Source: Thamnidium elegans
Lineage: Eukaryota; Mucoromycota; Mucoromycetes; Mucorales; Mucoraceae
Length of the DNA: 64,000 nucleotides
Direction: 5' to 3'
Assembly (NCBI GenBank): GCA_025201345.1
Contig: JAIXMG010000029.1
Span: forward strand, 186,001-250,000
The notes under the pieces were generated by a model. It did no database searches, was not told the DNA's origin, and saw nothing but the letters and a program-made list of their open reading frames with translations. Each line of letters opens with the position of its first letter. Position 1 is the stretch's first letter. Shown one piece after another: positions 10,769 through 22,060 of the stretch. A program made the position numbers and the translations under genes.

Positions 10769-11966
10769 CGATGCGGGGAAAGAAGGAATTATAGACTTAG
10801 GCACTCGTTTTGACTTGAAAAGCTTCTTTGAATTGCACTTTCAAAATTCCCGCCTCCCATATTTCGGATACCGCTTTTCTTGATAAGGAAATAAGGGTTT
10901 CTTTTTTTTTTTTTTGGTACTTGATATTGATCGTATCGTAGTGTATTTTATTACTTATAGACCTTACTTGAGCTTAGCTGTATAGCATAAGCCGGGAAAG
11001 ATATTGAGTATGTAAGAGTAAAATTATTATTTTATTGAAATATTTGGCGTTGTAAAGTGTAGTAAAATGACCATACATTTGACAGATTGTCTTTAACTAC
11101 TGTGTATAATTTATAATGTTGTATACGCACTCTTTTCCGCTAATTTCTTTATCATATAAATCGTATTCCGAGCCTTGTTGGTAATGACCATCTCTTTCTT
11201 AAAAAATTATATGAGAAACACTACAACTTACCTAAACGTAATCGTTTTATTGTATGGCTCTTTATGATATGCCATTGTTTATTACCCCTATTTTTAAACT
11301 CAAAGAAAGACATAAAAAGACCTATTTTATCTTATTTTAAAAACAAGGGTCATTGTGTTTGGTTGTAATAGAGTCTAACTGGATTTTAGCAATGAAAAAG
11401 AGACATTGCAGTGCTGCTCACAAAAGTATTTCTAAAAGCAAGATAATATATCAAATGAGCCACAAACGAAATGTATCCGCCAATTACAGAGTATAATAAC
11501 AAAAATATGACTAGAAGAAAATGGTCCGAGTATAATCGCTAAGGTGATACCCTTAACATCACAAGTATAGTACGATGTAAATGCGGTATATATATTTTTG
11601 TATGAAACAGAACTTTCCACTCTTCATTGGTAACATTATTATATACCTGTTGAATACTTTGATAAGTATATTTAAATTGTTTATTTTTAAGTACAATACT
11701 TATGAATTATACTTATATGCGTATAAGAGCTATATATTGTCACTTAGAATAAAAACCAAAAGAAAAAAAAAACGCATGTATCTCCTCATATTACAACAGC
11801 ACCACCCGAAAGGACCCTTTTCGCATAGTGCCCCCCCTAATAAAACGTCCTGATCCGTGACCGGGTTTCATTTCCTTCTGTACAACTCCGTTTAGTATAT
11901 ATATAAAAAAAGGTGCTCCCTGCTTTTGCCCTTACTCTTGTTCCCGGGAAGTCTTTTTCTATTTAT
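10769..11966. other. Divergent intergenic region, RPS10 / rhodanese gene
   Basis: It should hold the RPS10 promoter (right of 10769) and the rhodanese-gene promoter (left of 11967). A GGGTTT-containing element followed by a T-run lies near 10887-10915. The frames at 11432-11620 and 11581-11853 are low-complexity and I do not accept them as genes. An in-frame GTG lies 54 nt upstream of the next gene's ATG. Confidence 0.45.
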
Positions 11967-13323
11967 ATGGCCATAAGTAAAGTAAGAAGAAAACTTATTC
12001 AAAATTTTCTCAAGGAAAAACAAGTTTCAGACAGCGCTTGGGAGTGTTGTCAAGAATGCTTTTTGTCATTAAGGGACATGGGCTGTCATGTCAACCAAGT
12101 TCATGAGTCCGAGATCGCTGAAAAGGAAAAAAACGAGTTGAATAAACTGAAAACTATGGAAGAATATCAAAATAACGTAATGAAATTAAAGCAGAGAAGA
12201 GGAGAAAAGGTACGTATATAAAATCAACTTAAAAGAACTGTACTGATTTATAAATATTTAGGGTTCATCAGATCCTATATCAGTTGATTGCCAGTGCCGA
12301 TTAAATGACTACAAGGTCATTTTATTTTATAGATATGTATCTATAGAAGATCCTTTACAGTTTGCTTTGGACCATCAACATTATTGTAAAGATATGACAG
12401 GAAAAGTGCGAATCGCAAGTGAAGGTATCAACGCAACACTAGCTGGTACAAACAAGGATATCGATATCTACCTGAACTGGTTAACTTCTTCTCAACCTTT
12501 CAACGATCTTGAGGATATTACACGCGACGTGCCTTTACAATTATCCGAACCTTCTGCACCCCGATACAAATTTTTTAAGCCTTCTGAGGGCTGTATTCAC
12601 GTATTTTCAGATCTTTCCATCAAATTAACCGACGAAATTTGTCCTCTTGGACAAAAAAGTGTAGTACTTGATAAACTCTCTAAGCCAGATCATCGACTAG
12701 GTAAATTACCTCCCAAAGTTTTTCACGACATTTTATCAAAGCGACACCAAGATGATTTTTTACTGCTGGATACAAGAAATTATTACGAAAGCAAAATTGG
12801 TCATTTTGAAGGCGCTGTGAAACCGGCCATTCGAAAATTTAGTCAGTTTCCGGACTATATCGATAGAAATAAGGAGGCCATGCGCGGAAAAAAGATTTTA
12901 ACATATTGTACAGGTGGTATTCGATGCGAGAAAGCAACAGCTTACATGCGACAGGTTTTACCGCAAGAAACTGAGATTTTCATGCTGGATGGCGGTATAC
13001 ATAACTATATCGAATGGTGTAAATCGAATAAGGATCAAGTAGAAGACCCGGTTTGGCAAGGAAAGAATTATGTATTCGATGCACGACAATCTTTGGGTCT
13101 TAATGATGAATCAATCGTTAGCACATGTCAAAAATGTAATACACGTTGGGATCAATATAAAAAATGTAGTACTACCGGGTGTCACTTATTAGTTTTATTA
13201 TGTGACGATTGCTCTTTACAAGACGATAAAGTATTTTGTTGTGAAGACTGTAAAACTAACCAACAGAATGGATTATGTCAATGTGAACAACAACGTCGTA
13301 TTGAAGAACTAGAAACAATTTAA
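11967..13323 (+). CDS. Rhodanese-domain protein of the TrhO/TSTD2 type
   Basis: Two exons (11967-12209 and 12262-13323) give 434 residues. The start is the ATG of MAISKVRRKLIQ. An N-terminal helical region is followed by the TrhO-type acylphosphatase-like domain (KVILFYRYVSIEDP, GKVRIASEGINATLAGT) and a rhodanese domain whose active-site loop reads YCTGGIRCEKA. The Cys in CTGG is the expected persulfide-forming residue. A Cys-rich C-terminus with several CxxC pairs (CQKCN, LLCDDCS, CCEDCK) suggests zinc binding. Bacterial TrhO hydroxylates U34 in tRNA; the eukaryotic TSTD2 group is less characterised, so a tRNA-modifying role is inference. It converges on the coiled-coil gene. Confidence 0.88.
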
Positions 13324-13541
13324 TATTTATATACCAACTTTTTATTTATATAATATAAAAAAAAAAAAATAAGAATAATATTTCGTTGGAAAAAGTTTAA
13401 AAAGTTTAAAAAATAAGGGAGGATGCTCTAAGATACACGGGAAAGGGATAGTGAAATACAGTATGAAGGGAAATATATAAGAAAGAAAATGGGAAAAAAA
13501 AGGGAAAGATTTTTTTTTTTTTAAAAAAAGTTTTGGGTATT

Positions 13542-16500
13542 TTACAAAATATTCCATTCAGGTGTTGGTTGCTTGGGAGTGGCATTTGCTTCACACCATA
13601 ATTCATCTTCTTCACTTTCGGGATCATCCATCCACTTTGTATGTTGTTCCTTGCCAAAGTTATTTGTTTCAGTATTCAAGATAGGAAGGTCTTTACGAGG
13701 TGCAGGAACGGGAGGTTCACTAACAGGTTTTTGCAAAGGAATAATACGAGGTAAATCATTACTTTGGTGAACAGAAGTTGTATAAGCAGACATATCAGGA
13801 ACATCATCACGGGCCATAGTCTTGGATCTTGCACGTCTAGGAGGAGGTACACTAGATACTTTAGCAATAGGGGAAGTGGCACTAGCTTCTGGAACAAGGT
13901 TGATGACATCTTTTTCTTCCCCGATTTGCAAAACGGGGACAGGAGGCAAAGGCTCAGATGGAGGAGGAGTAGGAGGAGGCATAGGCCAGCTAGCGGTCTT
14001 GGTTTCCTTGGCTGCATTGTAAACTGTAGAGCTATTTCTTAAACTAGAGCGTTGATTAGTTTCCTTATCCATATCGCCAGAGAGAGACTCGGTAGTGCTG
14101 ATTAAAGAGACAGGTCTTGTCGGTTGAGATTGGACAGACGAGTAAGAGAAATGTTTAATTTCAGCAACCTTTTCCTCTTCTTCTTCATCAGAATCAAAGC
14201 TAATCGAGGAGGAAATGGTGTCAGCTGGGCTTTGAGGTGTACTAGCATGGGTATCGGTGTTGATTACATTGCGGTAGTGACCATGGTATTGATGTTGGGT
14301 ATGTTCATCTTCTTCATCAGTGGAATAACTCATCATAAGAACTTCTGCCTCATCTTCGTCTTCGGAAGAAGAAAACATGTATTCACGAATTTCATTGATA
14401 TGGAGACGAGATTCGTTTTCATGAGGATGGAAATAAGTATTTGTGACAGCAGCAGCAGGTACAACAGTGGTAGGAGACATGGAAGCAGCAGCAGAAATAA
14501 CCTCTCGACTATTGTTACGACTACTCATAAATTCCATTAAAAGAGTATCCTTTTCCAAAATTGTTTGGTTAAGTTCCATCATTTGAGCATCCGTAGCCAT
14601 TTTCTGCGCCTTGAGTCGGTTCTCCATTTCAGCAATGGCCTTGTCCTTCGCTTGCATAGCCTCAGCAATAGCTTGATCCTTTTCTTGAACAGCCGCAGTC
14701 AAAGTAGAAATTTGATCCCGAAGAGCCCCAAAAGCCTTTTCACGTTCACTAGCTGCAATAGCAGCAGTAGCGGTGGCGGCGGCAGTGGCAGCAGCGACAG
14801 CAGCAGCAACAGAAGCAGCATCATTTTTTTCTTCTTCAGTAGAAGCCATAGAACGCTCACCCAGAACAGAATCAGTCGATGTAGCATGTGCTTGTTGTAA
14901 ATGTTTCAATTCCGCCTCGTGTTCAATTTGTTTCTTGTTCAACATATCCTTAATGTCCGAATCAATTTTTGCCTTGAAACTATCAAACTCGTTTTGAATT
15001 TCAGTAGATACCACCATCATAAGTCTCATTTGACTATTGCACATTTCCAATTCGGCTCTCAAAGAAACAATCGTACTCTCCATTAACTCCTTTTGCGTAT
15101 TAAGAGCAACTAATTCTTGACGCAGAGCTTTCATTTCACCTTCAGTTGCTTCCAAATAACCAGCTTCATCGGTTAATCTGGTAAGACACTCCAAATTGAT
15201 TTCGTACTCACCCAGGAGTTTATCTTGCTTTACAATCAGTTCTGCTAATTCACGCACACGCTTGGTTTCAAGTTCCTTTTCTTCAACAACTGTAGCCATA
15301 CCCTCACGAGCCACTTCACCATTTTGTTCCAGTTGACGCTTATAGAACTCAATATCTTCGTTGGCTCTATTTAATCTAGCGTTACTTTGAGCGAATTGGG
15401 TCTTGAGAGTCTCGCATTGAAACCAAAGTGAAGCAGCCGCACCTTCCTCACGCTCAATTTCAGCAGTCTTCTCCATTTGACGTTTATAGAATTCAATATC
15501 TTCATTTGCTTTGTTAAGCTTAGCATTATTTTGAGCAAACTGAGTCTTGAGGGTCTCACATTGAAACCAGAGTGAAGCAGCAGCACCTTCATCACGAGCG
15601 ATCTCAGCAGACTTTTCCATTTGACGCTTATAAAACTCGACATCCTCATTTGCCTTGTTAAGCTTTGCATTTGTTTGAGCAAATTGAGTTTTAAGTGTTT
15701 CTGTTTCGAACCAAAGAGAAGCAGCAGTACCTTCATCACGAGCAATTTGGGTACTATTTTCCTGTTGACGCTTATAAAACTCGATATCCTCATTTGCCTT
15801 GTTAAGTTTGGCGTTAGTTTGAGCAAATTGGGTTTTAAGTGTTTCTGTTTCGAACCAAAGAGAAGCAGCAGTACCTTCATCGCGAGCGACTTGAGCGTTC
15901 TTTTCCAGTTGGCGCTTATAAAACTCGATATCCTCGTTTGCTTTGTTAAGCTTTGCATTCGTTTGAGCAAATTGAGTTTTAAGTGCCTCAGTTTCAAACC
16001 AAAGAGAAGCAGCAGTGCCTTCATCGCGAGCGACTTGAGCGTTCTTTTCCAGTTGGCGCTTATAAAACTCGATATCCTCATTTGCTTTATTAAGCTTAGA
16101 GTTACTTTGAGCAAACTGAGTCTTTAAAGTTTCACATTGAAACCAAAGAGAAGCCGCTTCATCAATACTGGGAGTTCTAATGGCGGAACTAACAGGACTG
16201 GTCGACATATACTCAGTTGAAGTACGGTTGATAGGTGAAGGTGGTACACTTGATGTAGTACTTGATGTAACAGATGACCTAATACTAGCTGAAGTCTTTA
16301 CATCGTTTAAATCCAAACTTGACATTGAATTTTTAGAAAAATAACCAAAACTATTGGTTTGCTTGGTAGACTCTACTTGTTGATTTTCTAAAGCGGCACT
16401 AATATCATCAGCCATTTTCTTGTTGTTGCCTGATAATGTACGAGCACGACTGTTGAATGCAGGTGATTTTGGAGAAGTAGGTGGAGGTGGTGAAGAAAGA

Positions 16501-16829
16501 GATTGTCGGATGCCTGGTATATAATCAGCGTTAGGACGGGGAGAAATATCAATTTTATTCATCAATAAGAATCGTTGACGAGGGGAAAGGGGAGGTTCGG
16601 GGGGTGGTGTATTTCTTTTATTTTTATATTCGTTAGTACCTCCTGAATTATCTTCTTGAACAAATTTATTAGACCAAACTGATGATACAGCTCCAATGTT
16701 CTTTAATCTGGCTAATTCCTTATCAACTACTTTAGGTGCAGGCTTATTACTAGTAGCACTGTTAAAAATAGTAGTCCGCTGCTTTAACCAAGATGCGTTA
16801 TTTCCGTCATTCTCTGAAATAGATGTCAT
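13542..16829 (-). CDS. Large coiled-coil protein with six 48-residue repeats
   Basis: A single uninterrupted exon of 1095 residues, from MTSISENDGNNASWLKQR to EWNIL. An N-terminal disordered Pro/Ser region is followed by six tandem repeats (units begin AASLWF and contain LKTQFAQ, KLNKANED, IEFYKRQ). Then come a long coiled coil (about 450-720), an Ala-rich stretch (VAAAVAAATAAATATAAI), an acidic SSSEDEDEAE region and a Pro-rich tail with SH3-ligand-like PPVPAPRK and PPPRRARS motifs. The lack of introns is unusual beside its neighbours. I do not recognise a family. The architecture suggests a structural or scaffold protein (cytoskeleton, septum or cortex), which is inference only. Confidence 0.85.
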   Translation of the reverse strand: MTSISENDGNNASWLKQRTTIFNSATSNKPAPKVVDKELARLKNIGAVSSVWSNKFVQEDNSGGTNEYKNKRNTPPPEPPLSPRQRFLLMNKIDISPRPNADYIPGIRQSLSSPPPPTSPKSPAFNSRARTLSGNNKKMADDISAALENQQVESTKQTNSFGYFSKNSMSSLDLNDVKTSASIRSSVTSSTTSSVPPSPINRTSTEYMSTSPVSSAIRTPSIDEAASLWFQCETLKTQFAQSNSKLNKANEDIEFYKRQLEKNAQVARDEGTAASLWFETEALKTQFAQTNAKLNKANEDIEFYKRQLEKNAQVARDEGTAASLWFETETLKTQFAQTNAKLNKANEDIEFYKRQQENSTQIARDEGTAASLWFETETLKTQFAQTNAKLNKANEDVEFYKRQMEKSAEIARDEGAAASLWFQCETLKTQFAQNNAKLNKANEDIEFYKRQMEKTAEIEREEGAAASLWFQCETLKTQFAQSNARLNRANEDIEFYKRQLEQNGEVAREGMATVVEEKELETKRVRELAELIVKQDKLLGEYEINLECLTRLTDEAGYLEATEGEMKALRQELVALNTQKELMESTIVSLRAELEMCNSQMRLMMVVSTEIQNEFDSFKAKIDSDIKDMLNKKQIEHEAELKHLQQAHATSTDSVLGERSMASTEEEKNDAASVAAAVAAATAAATATAAIAASEREKAFGALRDQISTLTAAVQEKDQAIAEAMQAKDKAIAEMENRLKAQKMATDAQMMELNQTILEKDTLLMEFMSSRNNSREVISAAASMSPTTVVPAAAVTNTYFHPHENESRLHINEIREYMFSSSEDEDEAEVLMMSYSTDEEDEHTQHQYHGHYRNVINTDTHASTPQSPADTISSSISFDSDEEEEEKVAEIKHFSYSSVQSQPTRPVSLISTTESLSGDMDKETNQRSSLRNSSTVYNAAKETKTASWPMPPPTPPPSEPLPPVPVLQIGEEKDVINLVPEASATSPIAKVSSVPPPRRARSKTMARDDVPDMSAYTTSVHQSNDLPRIIPLQKPVSEPPVPAPRKDLPILNTETNNFGKEQHTKWMDDPESEEDELWCEANATPKQPTPEWNIL
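15294..16157 (-). repeat. Six tandem 144-bp units in coiled-coil gene
   Basis: Six head-to-tail units of exactly 144 bp (48 residues) have no insertions or deletions. Copies 2-4 share WFETE, while copies 1, 5 and 6 carry WFQCE. The N-terminal halves are nearly invariant and the C-terminal third varies. Period 48 is not a multiple of seven, so each unit needs a stutter or skip in the coiled-coil register. Confidence 0.95.
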
Positions 16830-17783
16830 ATTTAAAGGAATGTATACAACAAAATAGTATATAAAAAAAAAAGATATATATATATATTTATATAAAAAAA
16901 AAGTATAGACAAGAAAGAAGAGGGGGGGGGGTCAAATAAACTATTTGTAAAAAGATGTGTAAATTTATATATAAATTAGCGGAGAAAAAGCGGGTTTTCC
17001 AAATTATTTTTTTAGTAACAGTTCAGCGGAGCCAGTAAAGCAGTAAAAAGGAAAGTTAACACATGTATTTCCAGGAACACACATACACAAAGAAAAATAG
17101 ACGAGAACTTATTGGAACTATAAGAAGAAAATAGTGCTATAAAACTAAGCTGTGTGTATCTATGTTCGGTGTGAGGTGTTACCTACCTCACATGTCCTTA
17201 CTATTATACAATAGACTCGTAATCTTTCTATAGTATACAAACCTGGTAAAAACAAATAAATATAGACCCTGATGTACAATTTGTAATCCTGGTAATTTTA
17301 GTAAATATATATATTCGAGTTCCTTCTCGTTTACTAATAGTTAAAGTAACCTTGTTTCATATATATATGTATATATTTCTTTTTCTTATAAGTTTCCTTT
17401 TTTTAATTGCAATTATAGATTGTACAATGTAGCAATATCATAAAAAAAGAACAGATTCTCCTTTTTAGTTTCAAAAAAAAAGTAATAATTAATTATAGTA
17501 ACTTTTTGTTTCCACAGCAACATCCAGCGAAAAAAAAAAAAAAAAATATGTAGGTGGTACACATTTTATTTTCTCTTTTTTTAAAACACGAGTAACACAA
17601 TGCAAAGATTGTAAGTTAAAATGAATTATAGTTATTATGTATGTATGTATAAAGCATATGATATTCTATTGCTTACAAGAATAAAAATAAAAAAATTTGT
17701 GTCGTAAGAGATTTTTTATAGCTTAAAAAAAATAAAAATGGTCTTATAGAAAACACGTTTTTTATTGTTCTATTTGATAACCG

Positions 17784-17827
<44 letters not shown>

Positions 17828-18697
17828 ATTTATGACTTGATCGTGAAGAAGCTATTTTTGACCACTTTGCTTTCACAGTAAGTAAACATATCATTTCTTT
17901 TTTATTTAAGAAAGCGATTCGGAATTACTCCGATTCTTTGATCTTTTTTTTTTAGCGTACAGATTACTGAATCATATAATAATGTTAAATTACACATCTT
18001 TTTTCTGCTTTATCTATTGACTAAGAAAGAAAGAAAAAAAAAAAAGTGGTGCCGGAAAATAATCACTTATAAATAGATATTACGTGTGTAAGTGATGCAG
18101 ATCTAAATGCCTGAACCGAGCTTCGTAATATGTTCTGATTCTAACCCAGTTTACTGTCAACTATCATGCTCGATTAAGGGTGACCTCTTGCAACTTTGTT
18201 TGGTAATTAAAAACGTTCCACAAATTATAATATCAAGTTACTTTTTTACCGTGTAACTTTTTATATTAATGAATCGTTAATGAAGAAGAAACACCCGTAA
18301 TTGACGGATCATATTTTTAGCATAATTGCATTACTTTTGTTTATGAAAAAACTATACTAATTTCTATTTATAAGCCGCTTATTATTTTCCAGAAATTAGT
18401 AAAATACCTGCGCAAAACAGGGTCTATTATTTACAAATTAGGTATTCCTAGTACTTTATTAAGAACTTGTTTATCAATTCTATGAACCGTGATAAATTCG
18501 CGTTAAAAAGGTTCGGCTCATTAGTTAATGTAATAATGAGATACTCTTTATAAAAACTGACTAATGCATTATCTTTTTGCCGCTCCCCTCTTTTATTAAG
18601 GATTATTGTTATGTCTGATCATTGATTACTATATCATTTATTGTGTAACTATCAAGTGAATGAAAAAAAAAAAGCCAGTGACAGAGCGTTATAAGAA

Positions 18698-18731
<34 letters not shown>

Positions 18732-18878
18732 ACATATGCATTATTTTTACAATTTTATTCCTTTATAACAATAAATCATTCATAATATATACTTTATATT
18801 TATATTTTTTTTTTTATACTAGTTTATTTTATTTTCTTTTTCTTATAGACTAGAAGAGTTTTAAAAGAAAAAAGAAAT
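16830..18878. other. 2-kb intergenic stretch
   Basis: It holds the promoter of the coiled-coil gene at its left end and the RPL10 3' UTR at its right end. It contains a 41-nt A-run (17784-17824), a long T-run (about 18701-18729), an ATGT microsatellite near 17636-17649, and an 8-bp perfect hairpin at 17170-17192 (TGTGAGGT ... ACCTCACA). No exon or tRNA could be supported. Confidence 0.45.
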
Positions 18879-19529
18879 TTAGACCAAGAGAGATTCCTTG
18901 AAGTAGTTCTTGAGGGGACCCTTTTGGGGAACGAACTTGACGTAACAACCATCAGGTCTGAGCAAACCGTTGGCACGAGCTTCAACGTAGTCAGCACGAG
19001 CAAGAGGAGTGAAACCCCACTTCTTGGAGATAATAATCTTTTGTTGACCAGGGAACTTGTACTTACAACGTCTCAAGGCTTCAATAACAACAGGCTTGTT
19101 GGAATCCTTGGTACGGACGGAGAAAATAATTTGACCAATGTTGACACGAGCAACGAGACCGTTAGGCTTACCGAAAGCACCACGCATACCAGTTTGCAAT
19201 CTATCGGCACCAGCACATGACAACATTTTGTTGATACGGGTAACATGGTAAGGATGGACACGAATACGCATGTGGAAAGAATCCTTACCGGAGGTCTTGG
19301 CCATATACTTGTTAGCACAAATACGACCAGCTTCGAGAGCTTCAGCAGAAAGTTGTTCGTATTCGTTGGAGACCAAATGGATACAGAGAGGGAAATCGTC
19401 AACAGAAGCCTTCTTACGACCTAAATCGTAAATTCTAAGCTTGGCATCGGGGACACCACGACAGTATCTGGACTTAGGATAAGGCTTATTCTTACAGTAT
19501 CTGTAACAGCGAGCAGGACGGCGACCCAT
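18879..19529 (-). CDS. RPL10: 60S ribosomal protein L10 (uL16)
   Basis: This is a large-subunit protein that contacts the peptidyl-transferase centre and the tRNA-binding region and is needed for the last steps of 60S maturation. The single 216-residue exon starts [20 protein letters not shown] and contains the hallmark blocks [36 protein letters not shown] and [10 protein letters not shown]. Length and both termini fit the eukaryotic family. The coding region is intronless, but a TTAG acceptor lies 2 nt before the ATG, implying a leader intron (19532-19981). Confidence 0.98.
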   Translation of the reverse strand: MGRRPARCYRYCKNKPYPKSRYCRGVPDAKLRIYDLGRKKASVDDFPLCIHLVSNEYEQLSAEALEAGRICANKYMAKTSGKDSFHMRIRVHPYHVTRINKMLSCAGADRLQTGMRGAFGKPNGLVARVNIGQIIFSVRTKDSNKPVVIEALRRCKYKFPGQQKIIISKKWGFTPLARADYVEARANGLLRPDGCYVKFVPQKGPLKNYFKESLLV

Positions 19530-19531
19530 TT

Positions 19532-19981
19532 CTAATGAATGTAATAGATTAGAGGTGGGAATATATATATATTTAAAAAAAAAAGTTTGACGCTATTTAT
19601 TCTATTTCTCTCCCCCTTTATATAGCTACAGAATATTAGTCATCAGGCCAAGCGAAAAATAGAGGTCACCTTTTAATGACTAATTAAACTAATCTACTTT
19701 CCAAGATGAGACAATACAAAATGAGACAATACAAAATGAATTCTTCTTCTCTTTAAATTGAATGTACTGAATTATTGAATATAAAACCTTTCAAGAATAA
19801 AAAGAGAATAACGAAATGTAAAATGTAAATTTGAACATTTCAAAGGTGAACCTCTATTTTTTTTTTTTGCCCAAATGATAAAAATCCATCCATCCATTAT
19901 TGTTATTTTTTTCGTTATCATCCATCTAGTATCCTCTTTCATTCTCTTTAATAGCGTCATAAAAAAAAATCAATAGCTTAC
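19532..19981 (-). promoter_or_regulatory. Predicted 5' UTR intron of RPL10 with GATG repeat
   Basis: On the gene strand a GTAAGC donor at 19981-19976 and a TTAG acceptor ending at 19532 enclose 450 nt immediately before the start codon. The interior carries a GGAT tetranucleotide repeat (19884-19898) like that in the RPS10 leader intron. The intron itself is inferred from splice signals only. Confidence 0.55.
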
Positions 19982-20039
19982 CAATTACTAATTACAGGAG
20001 ATAAAGAAAGAATCAAATAATTCACCCAGTCGTTACGCT

Positions 20040-20102
20040 TTGTTACCTCCTCTCCCCCCAAATTCCCCCCTTCTCTCCCCCCACCCTCCCCCCCCCCCCC
20101 CT
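20040..20102. repeat. Poly-pyrimidine/poly-C tract upstream of RPL10
   Basis: The + strand is almost pure C/T with several C-runs, the longest about a dozen at 20089-20101. It is unique in this AT-rich window. It lies just upstream of the predicted RPL10 leader and about 50 bp from the velvet stop codon, so it is a candidate RPL10 promoter element (G/A-rich on the gene strand). Confidence 0.6.
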
Positions 20103-20149
20103 CCGAGCTCGTAGTTTAAAAGAAAAAGCCACCATCAAAATGACCCGTT

Positions 20150-21250
20150 TTATTTCTTGTTTCTAATTTGTGTTCTTACGGTTAGCTTCAAACCTTGTTT
20201 GGCTAAATGCTTTGATATATCGCTTGACTCTAAAAAAAGAACTAGTGTTACTAAGACGTCATTTTTTTTTATTTGCATATATTTTCTCTATTACCTTTCA
20301 TCCCCGGATAATTCTTGGCCGAATAAACAGTAAAAGGATCAGAAAATACGTCTGTAATAACCTTGTTGCTATCGTATTCCATGTTAATAAAATAAAATCA
20401 CATGTATAATTCATGCATAAAAAAAACATACTTACATGGCAAGGTGAATTAAACTAAAACGTAATCTATATTGACCTGCCATTCGTACACTCAAGTCAGG
20501 GAACGCAAAGTAATGTCCCTTTTGGTCGTCCAAATCTTTTAGTAGGGTTGGGGAACTGACTAGAGAACCTATAAGGAATCTCATGGAACGCGGAGCGGGT
20601 TCTTCTATAAGGTCTAACTGAATTTGCATGTCTTCAGACCATAGGGAGACATGGACAACATAAAAAGGGCTCTCCAGTTCACTATCGAATATAAAGTTAG
20701 TACCGAAACGCCACATAACAAAACGCCACATAATAACCATTGGCGTTACTATGTAAAGTTTTGTTGCTAACCATTTTTCCCCTTAGAGACATCAACGTGT
20801 CGCTAATGAACAACTTACTCTTCCACCATATCGTCTAGGTCACAATTTAAAACGACTAATTTCACAATAGGAGCAGGGTCAATGGGGCGTCTATCTTTTT
20901 CGCCGTAACCGGACATGCGACACTGTTGAGGGTGTTCTACAACTGCTAACAAATATGCACTAATAGAAAATTAAAAAAAAAAAAAAAAAAGGGGGAGGGG
21001 GAATAAATAATTCAATTTGTGTTTGAAAAATAATATCAATTCTTTACTTTTACTTTGTATCAGAGAAAGCTGGTAACCGGTAACTCTTTTTGGTCTGTGG
21101 TAGTTTCAATGAGAAGTTCCTTGTGATATCAATGTTTGGTTCGAGAAAAGTGAATTTTGTAGGTTTCAATTTTTCTGTTAGTAGAGAGTCTTCATCACTG
21201 TAATTAATAAGTTTATCAAATAAATCATCCTCGTCGTTATGTTCCGTCAT
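20150..21250 (-). CDS. Velvet-domain transcription regulator
   Basis: Five exons (21250-21054, 20959-20819, 20681-20436, 20368-20295, 20229-20150) join in perfect phase to 245 residues. Velvet proteins are fungal DNA-binding regulators that couple development to secondary metabolism, often as dimers. Hallmarks are CRMSGYGEKDRRPIDPAPIV, PFYVVHVSLWSED, LVSSPTLLKDLDDQKGHYFA, FPDLSVRMAGQYRLRF, DPFTVYSAKNYPGM and a C-terminal KQGLKLTVRTQIR. The N-terminus is short and acidic (MTEHNDEDDLFDKL). The protein is little more than the domain, as in small VelB/VosA-type proteins, but I cannot say which. The ATG at 21250 is preferred over an upstream TTG in the same frame. Confidence 0.93.
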
Positions 21251-21630
21251 GATGAAATAATTAAAAAAAGACAAAAGAGAGAAAAAAAAAAAAGTGATTT
21301 TTTTTCTTAAAATAAATAAATAAAAAAGCCGATCGATCTTGCCCTGTTTTACCGTCTTACACTTCTTTTTTTTTTGGGGGGGATTTTGTCATTACAAAAT
21401 AACCAACCTGTACTTCTTTAAAAGCCGAGTTTTACGTGCACTACAAATCGAAGATTACCCTTTATTTGTCTGATTTTAACCAAACCTTTTATTTCCAAAA
21501 AAAGGCACATGACATAAAAAAAAACATGATGTGTCTTAAGCTCCGCGCTGGATATATTATTTCCTGGTATAAAAAAAATATTTATGCCAACATCTATTCA
21601 TCTTTCCGAAAAAAATAAATAATTTACAAA
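21251..21630. promoter_or_regulatory. Bidirectional promoter, velvet / CYSTM genes
   Basis: A 380-bp gap separates the divergent velvet and CYSTM start codons. It contains a T-run followed by a G-run near 21367-21382 and A-runs. No further gene is visible. Confidence 0.5.
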
Positions 21631-22060
21631 ATGGATTACAATAAGAATCAACAGTATGGACAAGCACAAGGATATTATAATCAATCTTCTCCTCAACCAC
21701 CTGGAGGTATTCATTATGGCCAACAACAACAGCAATACAACCCACCTCAACAACAAGGTAAGTTTATTTTTTAGGAGTCATTGCGAAAAGAATCAAAATT
21801 GATCGATTAAGTTTTCTTCTCCTTGCCAATATTTACCATTTATAGGTTACTATCAGCCACAACAACCCATGTATACGCAACAACAACAACCTACGCAAGA
21901 TAGAGGAGGCGCAGGAGGCTGTTTGGGATGGTAAGTTGTAACCACAAAATAAAAATTGATCACCTTTTTTTTTTTTTTTTTTTTTTTTCTAAAACTACAT
22001 AGTCTTTCGGGTTTATTATGTTGTTGTTTAGCAGATCAATGCTGTAGCTTAATTTGTTAG
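21631..22060 (+). CDS. Small CYSTM-type cysteine-rich tail protein
   Basis: Three exons (21631-21757, 21846-21930, 22003-22060) give 89 residues. The N-terminal two thirds is a Gln/Tyr/Pro-rich hydrophilic stretch (MDYNKNQQYGQAQGYYNQ). The C-terminus reads GGCLGCLSGLLCCCLADQCC then SLIC-stop, the Cys-rich palmitoylatable membrane-tail module of CYSTM proteins, which are stress-linked plasma-membrane peptides in fungi and plants. The last exon of only 58 nt carries nearly all of the module. The function of this member is unknown; the family call rests on the Cys pattern and the Gln/Tyr-rich head. Confidence 0.8.

Noticed and set aside
11913..11966. Upstream GTG start for the rhodanese gene
   Set aside because: GTG starts are not expected in fungal nuclear genes and an ATG at 11967 begins the conserved part.
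14699..14887. Leucine-rich minus-strand frame inside the coiled-coil gene
   Set aside because: It is an out-of-frame reading of the Ala-codon (GCN) repeat; the 1095-residue frame explains the region.
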